This document shows, piece by piece, positions 15,497-24,889 of a stretch of 62,917 nucleotides of DNA. A program made the position numbers and the translations under genes. The stretch is taken from the NCBI GenBank assembly GCA_004557405.1, contig SFDZ01000014.1, forward strand, positions 1 through 62,917. The letters run 5' to 3'. The notes beneath the pieces are model-generated. The model was not told where the DNA came from. It searched no databases and saw only the letters and a list, made by a program, of their open reading frames with translations. Numbering within the stretch: position 1 is the first letter of the stretch; the number at the start of each line of letters is the position of its first letter. The stretch is from Bacteroidales bacterium (GTDB taxonomy: Bacteria > Bacteroidota > Bacteroidia > Bacteroidales > Paludibacteraceae).

Positions 15497-16174
15497 TTAT
15501 TTTGGGATGTTGAATTTGGCGGCATCAATCTGTCCGTTTGTTTTGTAATCGGACATTGTGTAAATTGTGCTGTTACCCGAAAATTCGTTCATTTCCATTG
15601 TCATCAGCAGGTTATTTGTTTTGCTGTAGCGCAACACGATGGTTTGATAGCCTCGTACGGCTTTTTTGCGAGCCGTCAGTGTGATGGTGTAACCTTTGGC
15701 ATCTTCGGCGACAGTGAGTTCGGCATCGTTGTCGGCAGCCAGCGTGCGCAGTTTGCCTTGCAGACAATATAATAGTGTGTTTCGCAGGCTGCGCATCGGC
15801 GGGTTTTTGTCGGTGTCGAACAGCAGTTTTTTGCCGCTGCGCACCATATAGAACTGTTTCCCGTTGATAATCAGTGCTTCGTTGGCATTGGTATAGTGTT
15901 GTGCCATTTTGTCGGGAGCGACGAAATAGAGCGTGCCTTCGAGGTGTATTTTTGAGCCGGTGGCTTTTACGACTTTCATTTGCCGGAATGTCGCCGACAA
16001 GGTTTTTGGTGCACTGCCGGCTTGTTCTATTTTGGTTAAAATGGCGGTGTCGTCGGCAAACGCATCGACAGAGCAACACAAGATGAGCAGCAAAGCCAAT
16101 TTTTTGAGCCAAAAGGCTGTCCAAAACAATCCTTGCAAGTTCTTCGTCATACTACCAAACGCTTTGATATTCAT
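15497..16174 (-). CDS. LolA-like outer membrane lipoprotein carrier
   Basis: 225 residues with a signal peptide (KKLALLLILCCSVDAFAD). The mature part has the LolA/LolB half-barrel pattern: LSATFRQMKVVKATGSKIHLEGTL, then 'GKQFYMVRSGKKLLFDTDKNP' and strands ending 'LLMTMEMNEFSGNSTIYTMSDY'. LolA shuttles lipoproteins across the periplasm. This copy follows fabG by 18 bp, an arrangement reminiscent of aryl-polyene/flexirubin clusters, where dedicated LolA-like proteins occur; it may be such a specialised paralogue. An internal start at MTKNLQ (residue 9) is possible. Confidence 0.8.
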   Translation of the reverse strand: MNIKAFGSMTKNLQGLFWTAFWLKKLALLLILCCSVDAFADDTAILTKIEQAGSAPKTLSATFRQMKVVKATGSKIHLEGTLYFVAPDKMAQHYTNANEALIINGKQFYMVRSGKKLLFDTDKNPPMRSLRNTLLYCLQGKLRTLAADNDAELTVAEDAKGYTITLTARKKAVRGYQTIVLRYSKTNNLLMTMEMNEFSGNSTIYTMSDYKTNGQIDAAKFNIPK

Positions 16175-16192
16175 AAAGTTATGTGTTTATGG

Positions 16193-16921
16193 TTAGGAAT
16201 AAAGTCCGCCGTTTATCGAGATGCACTCGCCGGTGATGTATCCGGCTTCGGACGAGGCCAAAAAGCCGACCAAAGCGGCAATTTCTTCGGGTTCGCCAAA
16301 GCGGTTCATCGGAATTGTTTTTTTCAGTTCGGCTTCGTCGAGTCCTTCGACCATATCGGTTTTTACAAATCCGGGGGCAACGGCGTTGACCGTTACGCCT
16401 TTACGACCGATTTCTTGTGCCAGTGCCTTGGTCGATGCTATCAGACCGCCTTTGGCTGCCGAGTAGTTACATTGTCCGGGCAGGCCTTTCAGTCCCGACA
16501 GCGATGCCATGTTGATGATGCGTCCGTATTTTTTGCGCAGCATTTTTGTCAGCACCTGACGCGTTACGTTGTAGAACGAGAACAGATTGGTTTTCAGTAC
16601 TTTATCGAAATCGGTTGGTTCCATAAAAACCATCAGATTGTCGCGGCGAATGCCGGCGTTGTTGACCAACACTTCGATATAGTCGTCGGGATGTGCTTGT
16701 TGCCACCCTTCGATAGCAGCGGCGCAAGCATCGTAATCGGCGACATCGAATTTGAGCAATTCGCCCGTGCTGCCGGCTTCGGCTATCAGTTCGAGCGTTT
16801 TTTGCGCTTCGGCATCGTTCGACATATAATTGACAATGACGGTGTAGCCCATTTTGGCTAATTTGATGCAAACGGCGCGTCCGATACCACGACTACCGCC
16901 TGTTACTAATGCGTATTTCAT
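16193..16921 (-). CDS. fabG: 3-oxoacyl-ACP reductase (SDR family)
   Basis: 242 residues. Classical SDR: cofactor loop TGGSRGIG (7-14), NNAG (87-90), catalytic S140, Y153 and K157 in YSAAKGG, and the C-terminal substrate region. It reduces 3-oxoacyl-ACP with NADPH in fatty acid or polyene synthesis. The arginine after TGGS fits NADP preference. It is first in the operon fabG-lolA-nif3-zinc ribbon. Whether it serves housekeeping FAS II or a polyene-like lipid is open, because no ketosynthase or ACP lies in the window. Confidence 0.9.
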   Translation of the reverse strand: MKYALVTGGSRGIGRAVCIKLAKMGYTVIVNYMSNDAEAQKTLELIAEAGSTGELLKFDVADYDACAAAIEGWQQAHPDDYIEVLVNNAGIRRDNLMVFMEPTDFDKVLKTNLFSFYNVTRQVLTKMLRKKYGRIINMASLSGLKGLPGQCNYSAAKGGLIASTKALAQEIGRKGVTVNAVAPGFVKTDMVEGLDEAELKKTIPMNRFGEPEEIAALVGFLASSEAGYITGECISINGGLYS

Positions 16922-16949
16922 AATGCTTTGTCGTTTATAAATTATCTTG

Positions 16950-16981
16950 CAAAAATACGATTTTTTTGGCAGACAACCAAA
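16950..16981 (-). promoter_or_regulatory. Promoter of the fabG operon
   Basis: Minus strand: TTTG (16978-16981), exact 20-nt spacer, TATTTTTG (16950-16957), about 28 bp before the fabG ATG. The -33 box ends 8 bp from the stop of the upstream esterase gene. Confidence 0.75.
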
Positions 16982-16989
16982 TTACTTGG

Positions 16990-17979
16990 TCAATACTGCT
17001 CCATTTTTTGTAATTGTTGATAGATATTTTGGAAATTTTTCGAAAAAGCCGGGCGTTTGCGCGGATTGTAGAAATCGGCTGTCGTGGCTTTGCTTGCTTC
17101 CGATGGTTCGATGGCTGCATCTTTTGTGTATTCGTCGATGCGCAATTTGCGTCCACGTTCGATGTAGTTTGTTACAAACGACTCGAATAGTTCGGTGGTA
17201 ACGGCCGAAAACATCGACACTTCGTGCCCGAGATCGACGTAGTGGCGTGCGTAGTACGGCAACTCCAATTGGTCGAAACGTTTGGCGAGCGGTTGTGTGC
17301 CAAAAAATCCGATGTTGAACACCTTGATTTGCGAGTATTTGACCAAATGGTCGTTGGTGCCATGCACAAACAGTGTTGGCGCCGGTGCGTGATTGGGATA
17401 TTTCACTTTGCCATCGAACGAGAGTATGGCGCCCGAATAGGCAACGATGCCGGCAAATCGGAAGTCGTCGGGCAACGATGCCGTGATGGCCGAGCCGTTG
17501 GCAAACGCGTAGTCGGTGTGCAGTGCGGTGATGGCGCCGGCACTCGACCCTGCCAAGATGATGCGATTGGGCGAAATGTGCAATTCGTCGGCATGAGCCA
17601 ACAGGAAATTGACGGCCGACACGCAATCTTCGACCGCCATATCGATGGCGTTTTTCATAATTTTGATGGTCGAGGCACCGATGTTGGTTACACCTTTCAT
17701 GCCAAGTCGATAGTCGATGGTGGCCACGGTGTACCCGCGACTACACATTTTGCGTGCGTAGGTTACGGTTTCGGTTTCGGTGCGCGCGCCTGACATAAAT
17801 CCGCCGCCATACATATACACAATGCAGTATTGTTGCGGCAATGGTTGCGCCGGCAGATAGATGTCCATGGCGAGTTGTTGCGTGTCGCGCACGGCAAACG
17901 TGTGTGTCTGCACCGTGTGTGCCGACACGACGGACACGCACAACAGCGTGATACACAGCAGAGCAAAACGTTTTTTCAT
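16990..17979 (-). CDS. Secreted alpha/beta hydrolase (esterase/lipase-like)
   Basis: 329 residues from ATG at 17979, with signal peptide MKKRFALLCITLLCVSVVSA. The oxyanion segment reads YMYGGGFMSGA (YGGG in place of HGGG of the hormone-sensitive-lipase family). The nucleophile elbow is GSSAGA, the probable acid lies in HGTNDHLVKYS, and the base histidine in DLGHEVSMF. These make a complete Ser-Asp-His triad. The likely substrate is a small acyl or sugar ester in the periplasm. It lies between tkt and the fabG promoter and appears to be its own unit. Confidence 0.82.
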   Translation of the reverse strand: MKKRFALLCITLLCVSVVSAHTVQTHTFAVRDTQQLAMDIYLPAQPLPQQYCIVYMYGGGFMSGARTETETVTYARKMCSRGYTVATIDYRLGMKGVTNIGASTIKIMKNAIDMAVEDCVSAVNFLLAHADELHISPNRIILAGSSAGAITALHTDYAFANGSAITASLPDDFRFAGIVAYSGAILSFDGKVKYPNHAPAPTLFVHGTNDHLVKYSQIKVFNIGFFGTQPLAKRFDQLELPYYARHYVDLGHEVSMFSAVTTELFESFVTNYIERGRKLRIDEYTKDAAIEPSEASKATTADFYNPRKRPAFSKNFQNIYQQLQKMEQY

Positions 17980-18031
17980 AATGATTTGTTTTTTGTTGAA
18001 AATTGCTACCAAAATTTATGCCAATCGAACT

Positions 18032-18066
18032 AAAAAACGGGCAAATCGCCAGATTTACCCGTTTTT
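18032..18066 (-). terminator. Intrinsic terminator after tkt
   Basis: 15-bp stem (18033-18047 / 18052-18066, one U.G on the minus strand) with a 4-nt loop and a flanking T run, 19 bp past the tkt stop. Confidence 0.85.
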
Positions 18067-18085
18067 GTTCAGTCAACGCATCGGT

Positions 18086-20089
18086 TTAGGCCAAGAATTT
18101 GCGGATACGTTCGGCCACTTGCACCGGCGTGAAACCGAGTTTTTCGTCGAGCACTTTGTATGGTGCCGAGAAGCCAAACGATTCGAGGCCGTAAACAATG
18201 CCATCGGCGCCGACGAGTCCTTCGAGATTGACAGGCAAGCCGGCAGTCAAGCCAAATTTTTTGATATCGCGCGGCAGTATTTGCTCTTGATATTCAGCCG
18301 ATTGCGAGCGGAATAATCCTTCGGACGGCACGGATACCACGCGTACGCGTTTGCCTTCGGCACGCAGGATGGCAGCGGCTTCGCTCAAAGTGGACACTTC
18401 GCTGCCCGATGCCACCAAAATGACGTCGGGATTGCCGTCGCACGTTACGATGTAGGCGCCTTTGGCAGCATCGCGGTTGTCGGTAGGCAGGTCGTTGATG
18501 TTTTGGCGGCTCAAAATGATGGCCGATGGTGTAGCCACATTTTCCATCATCAATTCGTAGCACTTGGTGCACTCTTCAGCATCGGCCGGACGGAGCACGA
18601 GCATTGAGTTTTTGCCGTGGTGATTTTTCAGTTTTTCCATCAAACGGATTTGTGCTTCTTGCTCGACGGGTTCGTGCGTAGGTCCGTCTTCGCCAACGCG
18701 AAATGCGTCGTGCGACCAAATGAATTTGACGGGCAGTTCCATCAGCGCAGCCATGCGAACAGCCGGTTTCATGTAGTCGGAGAATACGAAGAATGTGGCG
18801 CAAGCAGCGATGACCCCGCCATGCAGCGCCATGCCCAAGCAGATGCAGGCCATGGTGAGTTCGGCTACACCGGCTTGCAAGAATGCGCCGCTGAAGTCGC
18901 CGCGTGTCATGGCATGAGTTTGTTTGAGGAATCCGTCGGTTTTGTCGGAGTTCGACAAGTCGGCCGACGATACAATCATGTTTTCGACTTGTTGAGCCAA
19001 TTGGCCGAGTACTGCAGCCGAAGCGGCGCGTGTTGCGCTGTTGGGCTTTTGTTCTACTTTGCTCCAATCGATTTTCGGTGCTTTACCCGAGAAGAATTGT
19101 TCCAATTTGGCGGCCAATTCGGGATTGGCTTTCGCCCATTCGGCTTGTGCGGCACGTTTTTTGGCGACAATTTCTTTGAGTTCGGCTTCGCGTTTGGTGT
19201 AAATTTCTTTGGTTTCGGCAAAGAATTGGAAAGCATTGTCGGGGTCGCCGCCGAGTGCTTTCACCGTATTGCGATAGGCATCGCCGCCGAGTGGTGCGCC
19301 GTGTGTTGCGCAGTTGTGTTCGAAACTCGAGCCGTCGGCTTTGAGTGCGCCTTTGCCCATGATGGTGTGTCCGATGATGAGTGTCGGGCGTTCGTGTTCG
19401 GCTTTGGCTGCCGTGAGTGCTTCGCGAATGGCTTTCACATCGTGTCCGTCGATTTTGATAACACGCCAACCCCATGCTTCGTATTTTTTGGCGGTGTCTT
19501 CGCAGGTTACGGCAGCGGTTTCGGTCGATAGTTGTATGTCGTTGGCATCGTAGAACATGATGAGGTTATCCAAGCCGAGTGTTCCTGCAATGCGTCCGGC
19601 GCCTTGCGATATTTCTTCTTGTACGCCGCCGTCGGATATGTAGGCATAGATGGTTTGGTTCATCACATCGCCAAATTTGGCTTTGAGGAATTTAGCAGCG
19701 ATGGCAGCGCCGACGGCAAAGGTGTGTCCTTGTCCGAGCGGTCCCGATGTATTTTCGATGCCGTGCATCACGTCCACTTCGGGGTGTCCCGGCGTTACAC
19801 TGCCCCACTGACGGAGTTGTTGCAAATCGTCGAGCGAAAATTTTCCGGTGCAGGCAAGTACCGAATACAACATCGGTGCCATGTGTCCGGGGTCGAGGAA
19901 AAAGCGGTCGCGGCTTGCCCAGCGTGGGTCTTGCGGGTCGTATTCCAAAAATTCGGAATAGAGTACGTTGATGAAATCGGCGCCACCCATAGCGCCACCC
20001 GGGTGTCCGGATTTAGCTTTTTCGACCATCGAAGCGGCCAACACGCGAATGTTGTCGGCGGCTCGGTTCATTTGTTCGATTGTGTTCAT
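18086..20089 (-). CDS. tkt: Transketolase
   Basis: 667 residues, full length. Thiamine-diphosphate enzyme of the non-oxidative pentose phosphate pathway that moves two-carbon units between ketoses and aldoses. Features: the N-terminal substrate loop KSGHPGGAMGGAD, the ThDP/Mg region AYISDGGVQEEISQ, the pyrimidine domain (about 350-520, with GVAELTMACICLGMA and HDAFRVGEDGPTHEPVEQ) and the C-terminal domain VILVASGSEVSTL. It starts 23 bp after the thrS stop and shares that transcript. Confidence 0.96.
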   Translation of the reverse strand: MNTIEQMNRAADNIRVLAASMVEKAKSGHPGGAMGGADFINVLYSEFLEYDPQDPRWASRDRFFLDPGHMAPMLYSVLACTGKFSLDDLQQLRQWGSVTPGHPEVDVMHGIENTSGPLGQGHTFAVGAAIAAKFLKAKFGDVMNQTIYAYISDGGVQEEISQGAGRIAGTLGLDNLIMFYDANDIQLSTETAAVTCEDTAKKYEAWGWRVIKIDGHDVKAIREALTAAKAEHERPTLIIGHTIMGKGALKADGSSFEHNCATHGAPLGGDAYRNTVKALGGDPDNAFQFFAETKEIYTKREAELKEIVAKKRAAQAEWAKANPELAAKLEQFFSGKAPKIDWSKVEQKPNSATRAASAAVLGQLAQQVENMIVSSADLSNSDKTDGFLKQTHAMTRGDFSGAFLQAGVAELTMACICLGMALHGGVIAACATFFVFSDYMKPAVRMAALMELPVKFIWSHDAFRVGEDGPTHEPVEQEAQIRLMEKLKNHHGKNSMLVLRPADAEECTKCYELMMENVATPSAIILSRQNINDLPTDNRDAAKGAYIVTCDGNPDVILVASGSEVSTLSEAAAILRAEGKRVRVVSVPSEGLFRSQSAEYQEQILPRDIKKFGLTAGLPVNLEGLVGADGIVYGLESFGFSAPYKVLDEKLGFTPVQVAERIRKFLA

Positions 20090-20112
20090 ACAATATTATT
20101 TTAAGGTGTATT

Positions 20113-22053
20113 TTAATAAGCGTTCATCATATTTTTCACCTCGGCATTGACCATTTCGGCAAAAGCGTCGGGTGTCATAATGCCTTTGTCGCCTTCGCCT
20201 TGTTTGCGTACCGAGATGGTGCCATCGGCGGCCTCTTTTTCGCCGACAATCAGCAAATAGGGAATGCGTTTGAGTTCGTTGTCGCGGATTTTACGGCCGA
20301 TTTTTTCGTCGCGGAAATCGCCAATGGTGCGTACATCGAGAATGTTTAGGCGGTTGGCCACTTGCTGTGCATAGTCGTTGTATTTTTCGCTGATCGGCAG
20401 CACAACGGCTTGGTCGGGCATGAGCCACAGCGGGAATTTTCCGCCGGTGTGTTCGATGAGCACAGCCACAAAGCGTTCCATCGAGCCGAATGGTGCGCGG
20501 TGAATCATCACGGGGCGATGTTTCTGATTGTCGGTGCCGGTGTATTCGAGGTCGAAACGTTCGGGCAGGTTGTAATCGACCTGAATGGTACCCAACTGCC
20601 ACCGACGGCCGATGGCGTCTTTGACCATGAAGTCGAGTTTCGGGCCATAGAAAGCCGCTTCGCCATACTCTACTTTGGCGTTCAGGCCTTTCTCCTGACA
20701 CGCTTCGACGATGGAACGTTCGGCTTTTTCCCACACTTCGTCGCTACCAACGTATTTTTCGTGGTCGTTGGGGTCGCGCAACGAGATTTGTGCTTCGAAA
20801 CTTTCAAATTTCAGCGCTTTGAAAATGGTGGAGATGATGTCCATGACGCGCAAAAATTCGTCTTTCACTTGGTCGGGACGGCAGAATATGTGTGCGTCGT
20901 CCTGCGTGAACGAGCGTACGCGCGTCAGTCCGTGCAGTTCGCCACTTTGTTCGTAGCGATATACGGTGCCGAATTCGGCTATACGCAACGGCAGGTCTTT
21001 GTACGATCGCGGCGTGTTTTTGTAAATCATGCAGTGATGTGGGCAGTTCATCGGTTTCAGCAGATAGACTTCGCCTTCCTCCGGCGTGGTTATCGGTTGG
21101 AAACTGTCTTTGCCGTAGTGATCCCAGTGTCCCGATGTTACATAGAGTTGTTTGCCGCCGATGTGCGGTGTCATCACCTCCTGATAGCCGTAACGTTTTT
21201 GAATGGTGCGCAAAAATTCCTGCAAGCGCAAACGCAGTGCGGTTCCTTTTGGCAGCCAAAGCGGCAGGCCTTTGCCCACCATGTCAGAGAAGGTGAATAG
21301 TTCCATCTCTTTGCCGATTTTGCGATGGTCGCGTTTTTTGGCCTCTTCGAGCATGACCAGATATTCATCGAGCATTTTTTTCTTTGGGAACGAAATGCCG
21401 TAGATGCGTGTCAGTTGTGGGCGATGTTCGTCGCCGCGCCAATATGCGCCGGCCACGCTCAGCAGTTTGATGGCTTTGATTTCGCCGGCGTTTGGCAAAT
21501 GTGGGCCGCGGCACAAATCGACGAATGCGCCTTGTCGATAGAGTGTGATGGTGCCATCGGCAAGTTCGGATATGAGTTCGACTTTGTAGTTTTCGCCTTT
21601 GGCTTCGAACATTTTCAGTGCATCGGCTTTCGAGATGTCTTCGCGCACGACAGCCTCTTTTTTGGCAGCCAATTCAGCCATTTTCTTTTCGATTTTTTCC
21701 AAATCGGTTTCTTTGATGACTTCGCCATTGGCCGGTTCTACATCGTAATAAAAGCCGTTTTCGATGGCTGGTCCGATGCCAAATTTGATGCCGGGATACA
21801 ATTCGGTGAGCGCTTCGGCCAACAGGTGCGCCGATGTGTGCCAAAAGGTGTGTTTGGCCTCGTCGTCTTCCCATTTGTGCAATTTCAGCGTACTATCCTC
21901 TGTTATAGGGCGCGACAAATCGCGCACTTCGCCATTGACTGTGGCAGCCAACACGTCGGCCGCCAATCGTGGACTGATGCTTTCGGCTATCTGTAAAGCG
22001 GTCGTACCTGCCTGATACTCACGCACTGAGCCGTCCGGAAATGTAATTTTCAT
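20113..22053 (-). CDS. thrS: Threonine--tRNA ligase
   Basis: 646 residues from ATG at 22053 (MKITFPDGSVREYQAG), which begins exactly with the TGS domain; the extra upstream frame is not used. Class II synthetase: TGS (1-60), the SAD editing domain with HTSAHLLAEAL, the catalytic core with the zinc site of ThrRS (PMNCPHHC), motif 2 around RIAEFGTVYRYEQSGELHGL, and the C-terminal anticodon-binding domain. Its own promoter at 22130-22161 gives a leader of about 70 nt; I see no T-box or operator-like tRNA mimic in it. Confidence 0.96.
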   Translation of the reverse strand: MKITFPDGSVREYQAGTTALQIAESISPRLAADVLAATVNGEVRDLSRPITEDSTLKLHKWEDDEAKHTFWHTSAHLLAEALTELYPGIKFGIGPAIENGFYYDVEPANGEVIKETDLEKIEKKMAELAAKKEAVVREDISKADALKMFEAKGENYKVELISELADGTITLYRQGAFVDLCRGPHLPNAGEIKAIKLLSVAGAYWRGDEHRPQLTRIYGISFPKKKMLDEYLVMLEEAKKRDHRKIGKEMELFTFSDMVGKGLPLWLPKGTALRLRLQEFLRTIQKRYGYQEVMTPHIGGKQLYVTSGHWDHYGKDSFQPITTPEEGEVYLLKPMNCPHHCMIYKNTPRSYKDLPLRIAEFGTVYRYEQSGELHGLTRVRSFTQDDAHIFCRPDQVKDEFLRVMDIISTIFKALKFESFEAQISLRDPNDHEKYVGSDEVWEKAERSIVEACQEKGLNAKVEYGEAAFYGPKLDFMVKDAIGRRWQLGTIQVDYNLPERFDLEYTGTDNQKHRPVMIHRAPFGSMERFVAVLIEHTGGKFPLWLMPDQAVVLPISEKYNDYAQQVANRLNILDVRTIGDFRDEKIGRKIRDNELKRIPYLLIVGEKEAADGTISVRKQGEGDKGIMTPDAFAEMVNAEVKNMMNAY

Positions 22054-22129
22054 ATCTGTTTTTCTTAATTTTGTTGATATACTTTTTAGTTTGTAACCCG
22101 CAACGAATATTCGGTCGCTTTCCAACCTG

Positions 22130-22161
22130 CAAAGATACAAAAATATTTGCTAAATGCCAAA
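22130..22161 (-). promoter_or_regulatory. Promoter of thrS-tkt
   Basis: Minus strand: TTTG (22158-22161), exact 20-nt spacer, TATCTTTG (22130-22137). Textbook Bacteroidetes primary-sigma promoter. Confidence 0.8.
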
Positions 22162-22198
22162 AGTATGGAAAAGTTACATAAACTTTTGCACAAATATG

Positions 22199-22228
22199 TT
22201 GTCGTTTTGAGTTTTTTGCTTAACTTTG
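22199..22228 (+). promoter_or_regulatory. Promoter of plsC
   Basis: TTG (22199-22201), 19-nt spacer, TAACTTTG (22221-22228), about 36 bp before the plsC ATG and divergent from the thrS promoter. Confidence 0.65.
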
Positions 22229-22264
22229 TCCGCAGTTTTTAATCGATTTTTAAATACAAAGTAT

Positions 22265-23002
22265 ATGATTGCAAGAATATTTTATCCGCTGTATGTGGTT
22301 TACGAGTTTTGTGTATTCGTCCCTATCGGCCTAATTATCACCATTTTGACAGCCATCACAACAATTTTTATATCGCCATTTAGCAAAAGTGCCAAGTGGG
22401 GCTACTACCCGGCCATTGTGTGGGCGCGCCTGCTGTGTTGGTTGGCGTTTGTGCGCGTACGCATTGTGGGACGCGACTTGTACGACGAACAAAAATCGTA
22501 CATTTTTGTGGCCAATCATCAGAGCATTTACGATATTTTTCCGATTTACGGTTACATTGGCAGCCGATTTGTGTGGATAATGAAGAAAGAGATTGAAAAA
22601 ATTCCTTTTATCGGTCGAGCATGTAGTGCTGCCGGCCACATTTTTATCGACCGCAGTAGTGCCATCAAATCGAAACGTAGCATGGACATAGCCGAACGCA
22701 AGTTGCGCAACGGTTTGTCGGTGGTGATTTTTGCCGAAGGGCGCCGCACACGCGATGGGCATCTCGGAGCCTTCAAGCGCGGAGCATTCAGCATTGCGGC
22801 CGACCTGCATCTGCCTGTGGTACCCATCACCATCAACGGCGCATACGATGTGTTGCCGACCGGTTCGTGCTTGATTCATCCCGGCACCATCGAACTCATT
22901 TTTCATCAGCCGCTCGACACACAGGCGCTGACGCACGACAATTTGAATGAATTTGTCGAGCATACGCGCAACATTATTGCACAAGATCTGAAAAATCGGT
23001 GA
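22265..23002 (+). CDS. plsC: 1-acyl-sn-glycerol-3-phosphate acyltransferase
   Basis: 245 residues from ATG at 22265 (MIARIFYPLYVVYEF). Two N-terminal hydrophobic segments anchor it in the inner membrane. The HX4D motif is NHQSIYD and the phosphate-binding motif is EGRRTRDG, followed by VPITINGAYDVLP. It adds the second acyl chain to lysophosphatidate in phospholipid synthesis. The TTG upstream in frame (22226) falls on the -7 element and is not a start. Its stop TGA overlaps the GTG start of the next gene. Confidence 0.92.
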   Translation: MIARIFYPLYVVYEFCVFVPIGLIITILTAITTIFISPFSKSAKWGYYPAIVWARLLCWLAFVRVRIVGRDLYDEQKSYIFVANHQSIYDIFPIYGYIGSRFVWIMKKEIEKIPFIGRACSAAGHIFIDRSSAIKSKRSMDIAERKLRNGLSVVIFAEGRRTRDGHLGAFKRGAFSIAADLHLPVVPITINGAYDVLPTGSCLIHPGTIELIFHQPLDTQALTHDNLNEFVEHTRNIIAQDLKNR

Positions 23003-24879
23003 AGAAACTACTGACCATATTGATGCTATCTGTCTGTGCCACAAGCATTCAGGCACAATACTACTCGACCTCGTCGCGCAAAGCCATCGAATGGTTTGAA
23101 CAGGCGCGCATCACCTACAATGCCGCCGAGCGCGAAACACTGTTGGCAAAAGCCATCAGCAAGGACAAAAATTTTGTGGAAGCCTATTGGTTGCAGGCAC
23201 AACACGCTTTGCGCAACGAAAATTACGACAAGGCATTACAAATTCTGGCCAAAATAGACCAACCCAAATTTGCGCGCCACAGCGAAACACAAGCCATGAT
23301 AGCCGAGATTCATTATCTGTCGGGCTGTTACCGCCAAGCCGTCGAGAAGGCCGAAGCGATTACTGACGGCAGTTACATGCGTCAGAAAATGGAGATGTTG
23401 GCACGTTTCCGCACGGCGTTGGAACTGTACGAACATCCGGTGCCATTCGATCCGGTCAATCTGAAGGCCGTCAATACACGTTTCGACGACTATTTTCCGA
23501 GCATCACAGCCGACGGACGCATGATTTCGACCACCGTGTTGGTCGATGAAACACCCTATTATAATCAGGAAGACCTCTATTGGAGCCGTCGGCACACCGA
23601 TGACAACACATGGCAAATAGCACGGCCGTTGTCCGCGCCGATGAACACCGACCAAAACGAAGGTTCGCAAAGTTTTTCGGCCGATGGACGATACATGTTT
23701 TTTGTGGCTTGCAATCGCAAAGACGGCGTAGGCAGTTGCGACATCTATTACGCGCTGCGCATCGGCAACACTTGGAGCCGCCCCATCTGCATTGGAGCGC
23801 CTGTCAACACGCCCTATTGGGAGAGCAATCCGGTGCTTTCGCCAACAGGCGACGAATTGTTTTTTGTGTCGAATCGACCGCCATGCCTTGGTGGCAAAGA
23901 TATTTGGCATTGTCGTGTCGAAATAGCAGAAAATGGGCTGTTGCAATTTTCCCAAGCCGCCAATTTGGGTGTGCCCGTCAATACCGACCAGGACGACTAT
24001 GCGCCATTTATTCACGCCGACAATCAAACACTCTATTTTGCATCGAACGGGCACCCGGGATTGGGACGCAGCGACATTTTTGTATCGCGCCGCACTGCCG
24101 ACGGATGGAGTGCGCCACAAAACATCGGCTATCCGATTAACAGCAACGGCGACGAAGCAGGCTTTGTGGTCGATGCTGCCGGCACAAAAGCCTATTTTGC
24201 TTCCGACCGCATCGAGCAAAATGGTCAGAAACTCGATATTTACGAAAGCACGCTGCCCGAAGCGGTACGTCCTACGCCGATGGCTTTCGTCAGCGGGCGC
24301 GTATTCAATGCCGTAAGCCGACAAAACATCGATGCCGTAGTCGAAATTTTCGACACCGACAGTACACGCAAAATCTACGAATCCGTTTCCGACCGACATC
24401 TTGGCGATTTCACGGCGTATCTGCCTGTCGATGGACATTTTGGCATCAATGTACACCGCAAAGGATTTTTGTTCTATTCCGGCAACATCACATCGGCCAA
24501 CGACTCGGTGCTTGTTGCGCTGCAACCGGCCAAACCGGGCAATAAAATCGTGTTGCACAACCTATTTTTTGCATTCAATTCGGCCGACATCGAATCCAAA
24601 TCGACAGCCGAAATCGCTCATTTAACGCAATTTATGCGTCAAAATCCGAATGTGCGCATCGAGATTGTGGGACACACCGACAACATCGGCACCGAAACCT
24701 ACAACCGCCAATTGAGTCAGGCGCGTGCCGACGCTTTGCGACGCGTGCTGATTGAACAAAACATTGACGCCGGACGCATCGCAGCATCGGGACGAGGTAG
24801 CAGCGAACCTGTAGCCGACAACGCCACCGAAACCGGACGTGCCGCCAATCGCCGCGTGGAGATACACATTATAGAATAA
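22999..24879 (+). CDS. OmpA-family protein with TPR, beta-propeller and CRD domains (PorE-like)
   Basis: 626 residues beginning with GTG at 22999 in a GTGA overlap with plsC. Order of parts: signal peptide (MKKLLTILMLSVCATSIQAQ), short TPR region (about 25-120), WD40/PD40 propeller (about 150-410) with repeated 'DGRYMFF', 'GDELFFVSNRP', 'DNQTLYFASNG' blades, a carboxypeptidase regulatory-like domain (about 425-500), and a C-terminal OmpA domain (about 515-626) containing GHTDNIGTETYNRQLSQARA. This order is that of PorE of the type IX secretion system, which tethers the machine to peptidoglycan. The assignment is by architecture; related non-T9SS proteins exist. Confidence 0.8.
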   Translation: MKKLLTILMLSVCATSIQAQYYSTSSRKAIEWFEQARITYNAAERETLLAKAISKDKNFVEAYWLQAQHALRNENYDKALQILAKIDQPKFARHSETQAMIAEIHYLSGCYRQAVEKAEAITDGSYMRQKMEMLARFRTALELYEHPVPFDPVNLKAVNTRFDDYFPSITADGRMISTTVLVDETPYYNQEDLYWSRRHTDDNTWQIARPLSAPMNTDQNEGSQSFSADGRYMFFVACNRKDGVGSCDIYYALRIGNTWSRPICIGAPVNTPYWESNPVLSPTGDELFFVSNRPPCLGGKDIWHCRVEIAENGLLQFSQAANLGVPVNTDQDDYAPFIHADNQTLYFASNGHPGLGRSDIFVSRRTADGWSAPQNIGYPINSNGDEAGFVVDAAGTKAYFASDRIEQNGQKLDIYESTLPEAVRPTPMAFVSGRVFNAVSRQNIDAVVEIFDTDSTRKIYESVSDRHLGDFTAYLPVDGHFGINVHRKGFLFYSGNITSANDSVLVALQPAKPGNKIVLHNLFFAFNSADIESKSTAEIAHLTQFMRQNPNVRIEIVGHTDNIGTETYNRQLSQARADALRRVLIEQNIDAGRIAASGRGSSEPVADNATETGRAANRRVEIHIIE

Positions 24880-24889
24880 GACACCTATC

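Noticed and set aside
20113..22161. T-box or threonine attenuator in front of thrS or valS
   Set aside because: The thrS leader is only about 70 nt and neither leader shows a T-box sequence or a terminator/antiterminator pair.
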